From positions 1 through 6,570 of the forward strand of contig JALWKH010000105.1 of NCBI GenBank assembly GCA_026996635.1: a stretch of 6,570 nt of DNA, in the 5' to 3' direction. The position numbers were made by a program, and so were the translations under genes. The stretch's first letter is position 1. The number at the start of each line of letters is the position of its first letter. The notes under the pieces were generated by a model. The model did no database searches. It was not told the DNA's origin and saw only the letters and a list, made by a program, of their open reading frames with translations. The stretch comes from Bacteroidales bacterium (lineage in GTDB: Bacteria; Bacteroidota; Bacteroidia; Bacteroidales; JALTDM01). Below, one piece after another: positions 6,084 through 6,570 of the stretch.

Positions 6084-6570
6084 AAAACAGGTTGCTGAAA
6101 ATATTTATTTTTCTTCTGATTCCCGCATTGTCTTTTTCTCAGGATGCTGTTGATTTGCAGCATTGCGAACAAGTTACCAAAAAAAAAGCCATTAAACTTT
6201 ATCAAAAAGCACTGGATGATTTAAGAACGGGCAATATTCGGCAAGCCCGTGACAGATTAAATGAAGCAAAAAAGATTGAACCGTCTTTTGCTGAGGTGTA
6301 TTTCCAACTGGGATTACTTAAATGGGACAAAGCCGTAAGGGCATCGGGAGACTACCGCCAAGCGGCAAATGCAGAAAGGTATTTTATTTCCGCAAAAAAG
6401 AATTTTGAAAAAGTTCTTAAATACTGTCCTTCAACTGAGGATTTTATGGCTTTTTATTATTTGGGGAAGTTTCATTACAAGAGGAAAAATTACACAAAAG
6501 CCTTGCAGTACTTTGAAATTTTTGTTCAAAACAGCAGAAACAACGGAGATGAAAAAAAAGAGGCAAAAGT
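6080..6570 (+). CDS. Secreted TPR protein, N-terminal part (partial; possible OmpA-type protein)
   Basis: The frame is open from TTG 6080 to the window edge (163 codons plus 2 nt) and has no stop. The TTG overlaps the previous stop (TTGA), a second 4-nt overlap in the operon, and gives a good signal peptide: basic KNRLLK, hydrophobic stretch, SFS|Q at about residue 20. No in-frame ATG or GTG gives a comparable start. The mature part opens with a Cys (29) and TPR-like helices: about 36-69 (AIKLYQKALDDLRTGNIRQA, LNEAKKIEPSF), about 70-118, and about 121-154 (YYLGKFHYKRKNYTKALQYF). The Cys, then KKAIKLYQKA, then a first TPR resembles the start of Bacteroidetes exported proteins that combine TPR, WD40-like PD40 repeats and a C-terminal OmpA peptidoglycan-binding domain, but those later parts are outside the window. 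A stand-alone TPR protein is equally possible. It would act in the periplasm or at the outer membrane. Confidence 0.8.
   Translation, partial: MKNRLLKIFIFLLIPALSFSQDAVDLQHCEQVTKKKAIKLYQKALDDLRTGNIRQARDRLNEAKKIEPSFAEVYFQLGLLKWDKAVRASGDYRQAANAERYFISAKKNFEKVLKYCPSTEDFMAFYYLGKFHYKRKNYTKALQYFEIFVQNSRNNGDEKKEAK

Noticed and set aside
6176..6187. Run of nine A's in the TPR gene as a possible frameshift or slippage site
   Set aside because: The reading frame continues on both sides with good TPR sequence, and A-runs are common in this AT-rich genome.
1..6570. tRNA, rRNA, CRISPR, insertion sequence, riboswitch or phage features
   Set aside because: Almost all bases lie in recognisable protein genes, the intergenic stretches are under 80 nt, and no terminal repeats, transposase or repeat-spacer pattern was seen.

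Overview
The window looks like ordinary chromosomal DNA from an AT-rich member of the Bacteroidetes (Bacteroidota). The reasons are a Bacteroidetes-type LptD, an N-acetylmuramoyl-L-alanine amidase and an MlaD-like MCE protein with the sequence signatures of that phylum, no recognisable Shine-Dalgarno sequence in front of any gene, and two matches to the Bacteroidetes -7 promoter element (TAnnTTTG) in the one divergent intergenic region. No mobile element, CRISPR array, rRNA or tRNA was seen.

Layout, left to right. (1) The last 23 codons of a sensor histidine kinase and, 10 nt downstream, its LytTR-type response regulator, both on the plus strand. (2) A 46-nt convergent gap with a candidate terminator hairpin that ends in a T-run. 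(3) lptD on the minus strand, the outer-membrane LPS translocon. Its most credible start is a TTG at 3396, not the longer TTG-initiated frame from 3447. (4) A compact divergent region of about 70 nt with one candidate -7 element for each direction. (5) A tightly packed plus-strand operon running to the window edge: periplasmic amidase, then an MCE/MlaD-family protein (4-nt GTGA overlap), then a small MORN-repeat lipoprotein (2-nt gap), then a secreted TPR protein (4-nt TTGA overlap) that is cut off at the end of the window.

The theme is cell-envelope construction. LptD inserts LPS into the outer membrane, the amidase trims peptidoglycan, the MCE protein probably carries lipid across the periplasm, and the last two genes encode an exported lipoprotein and an exported TPR protein whose family often ends in an OmpA-like peptidoglycan-binding domain. 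The LytTR two-component pair is on the other side of lptD, and nothing in the sequence links it functionally to the envelope genes. I found no clear evidence of a new system. The points most worth checking are the overlapping divergent promoters between lptD and the amidase operon, the lptD start, the three-cysteine pattern of LptD, and the MORN lipoprotein within an MCE operon.
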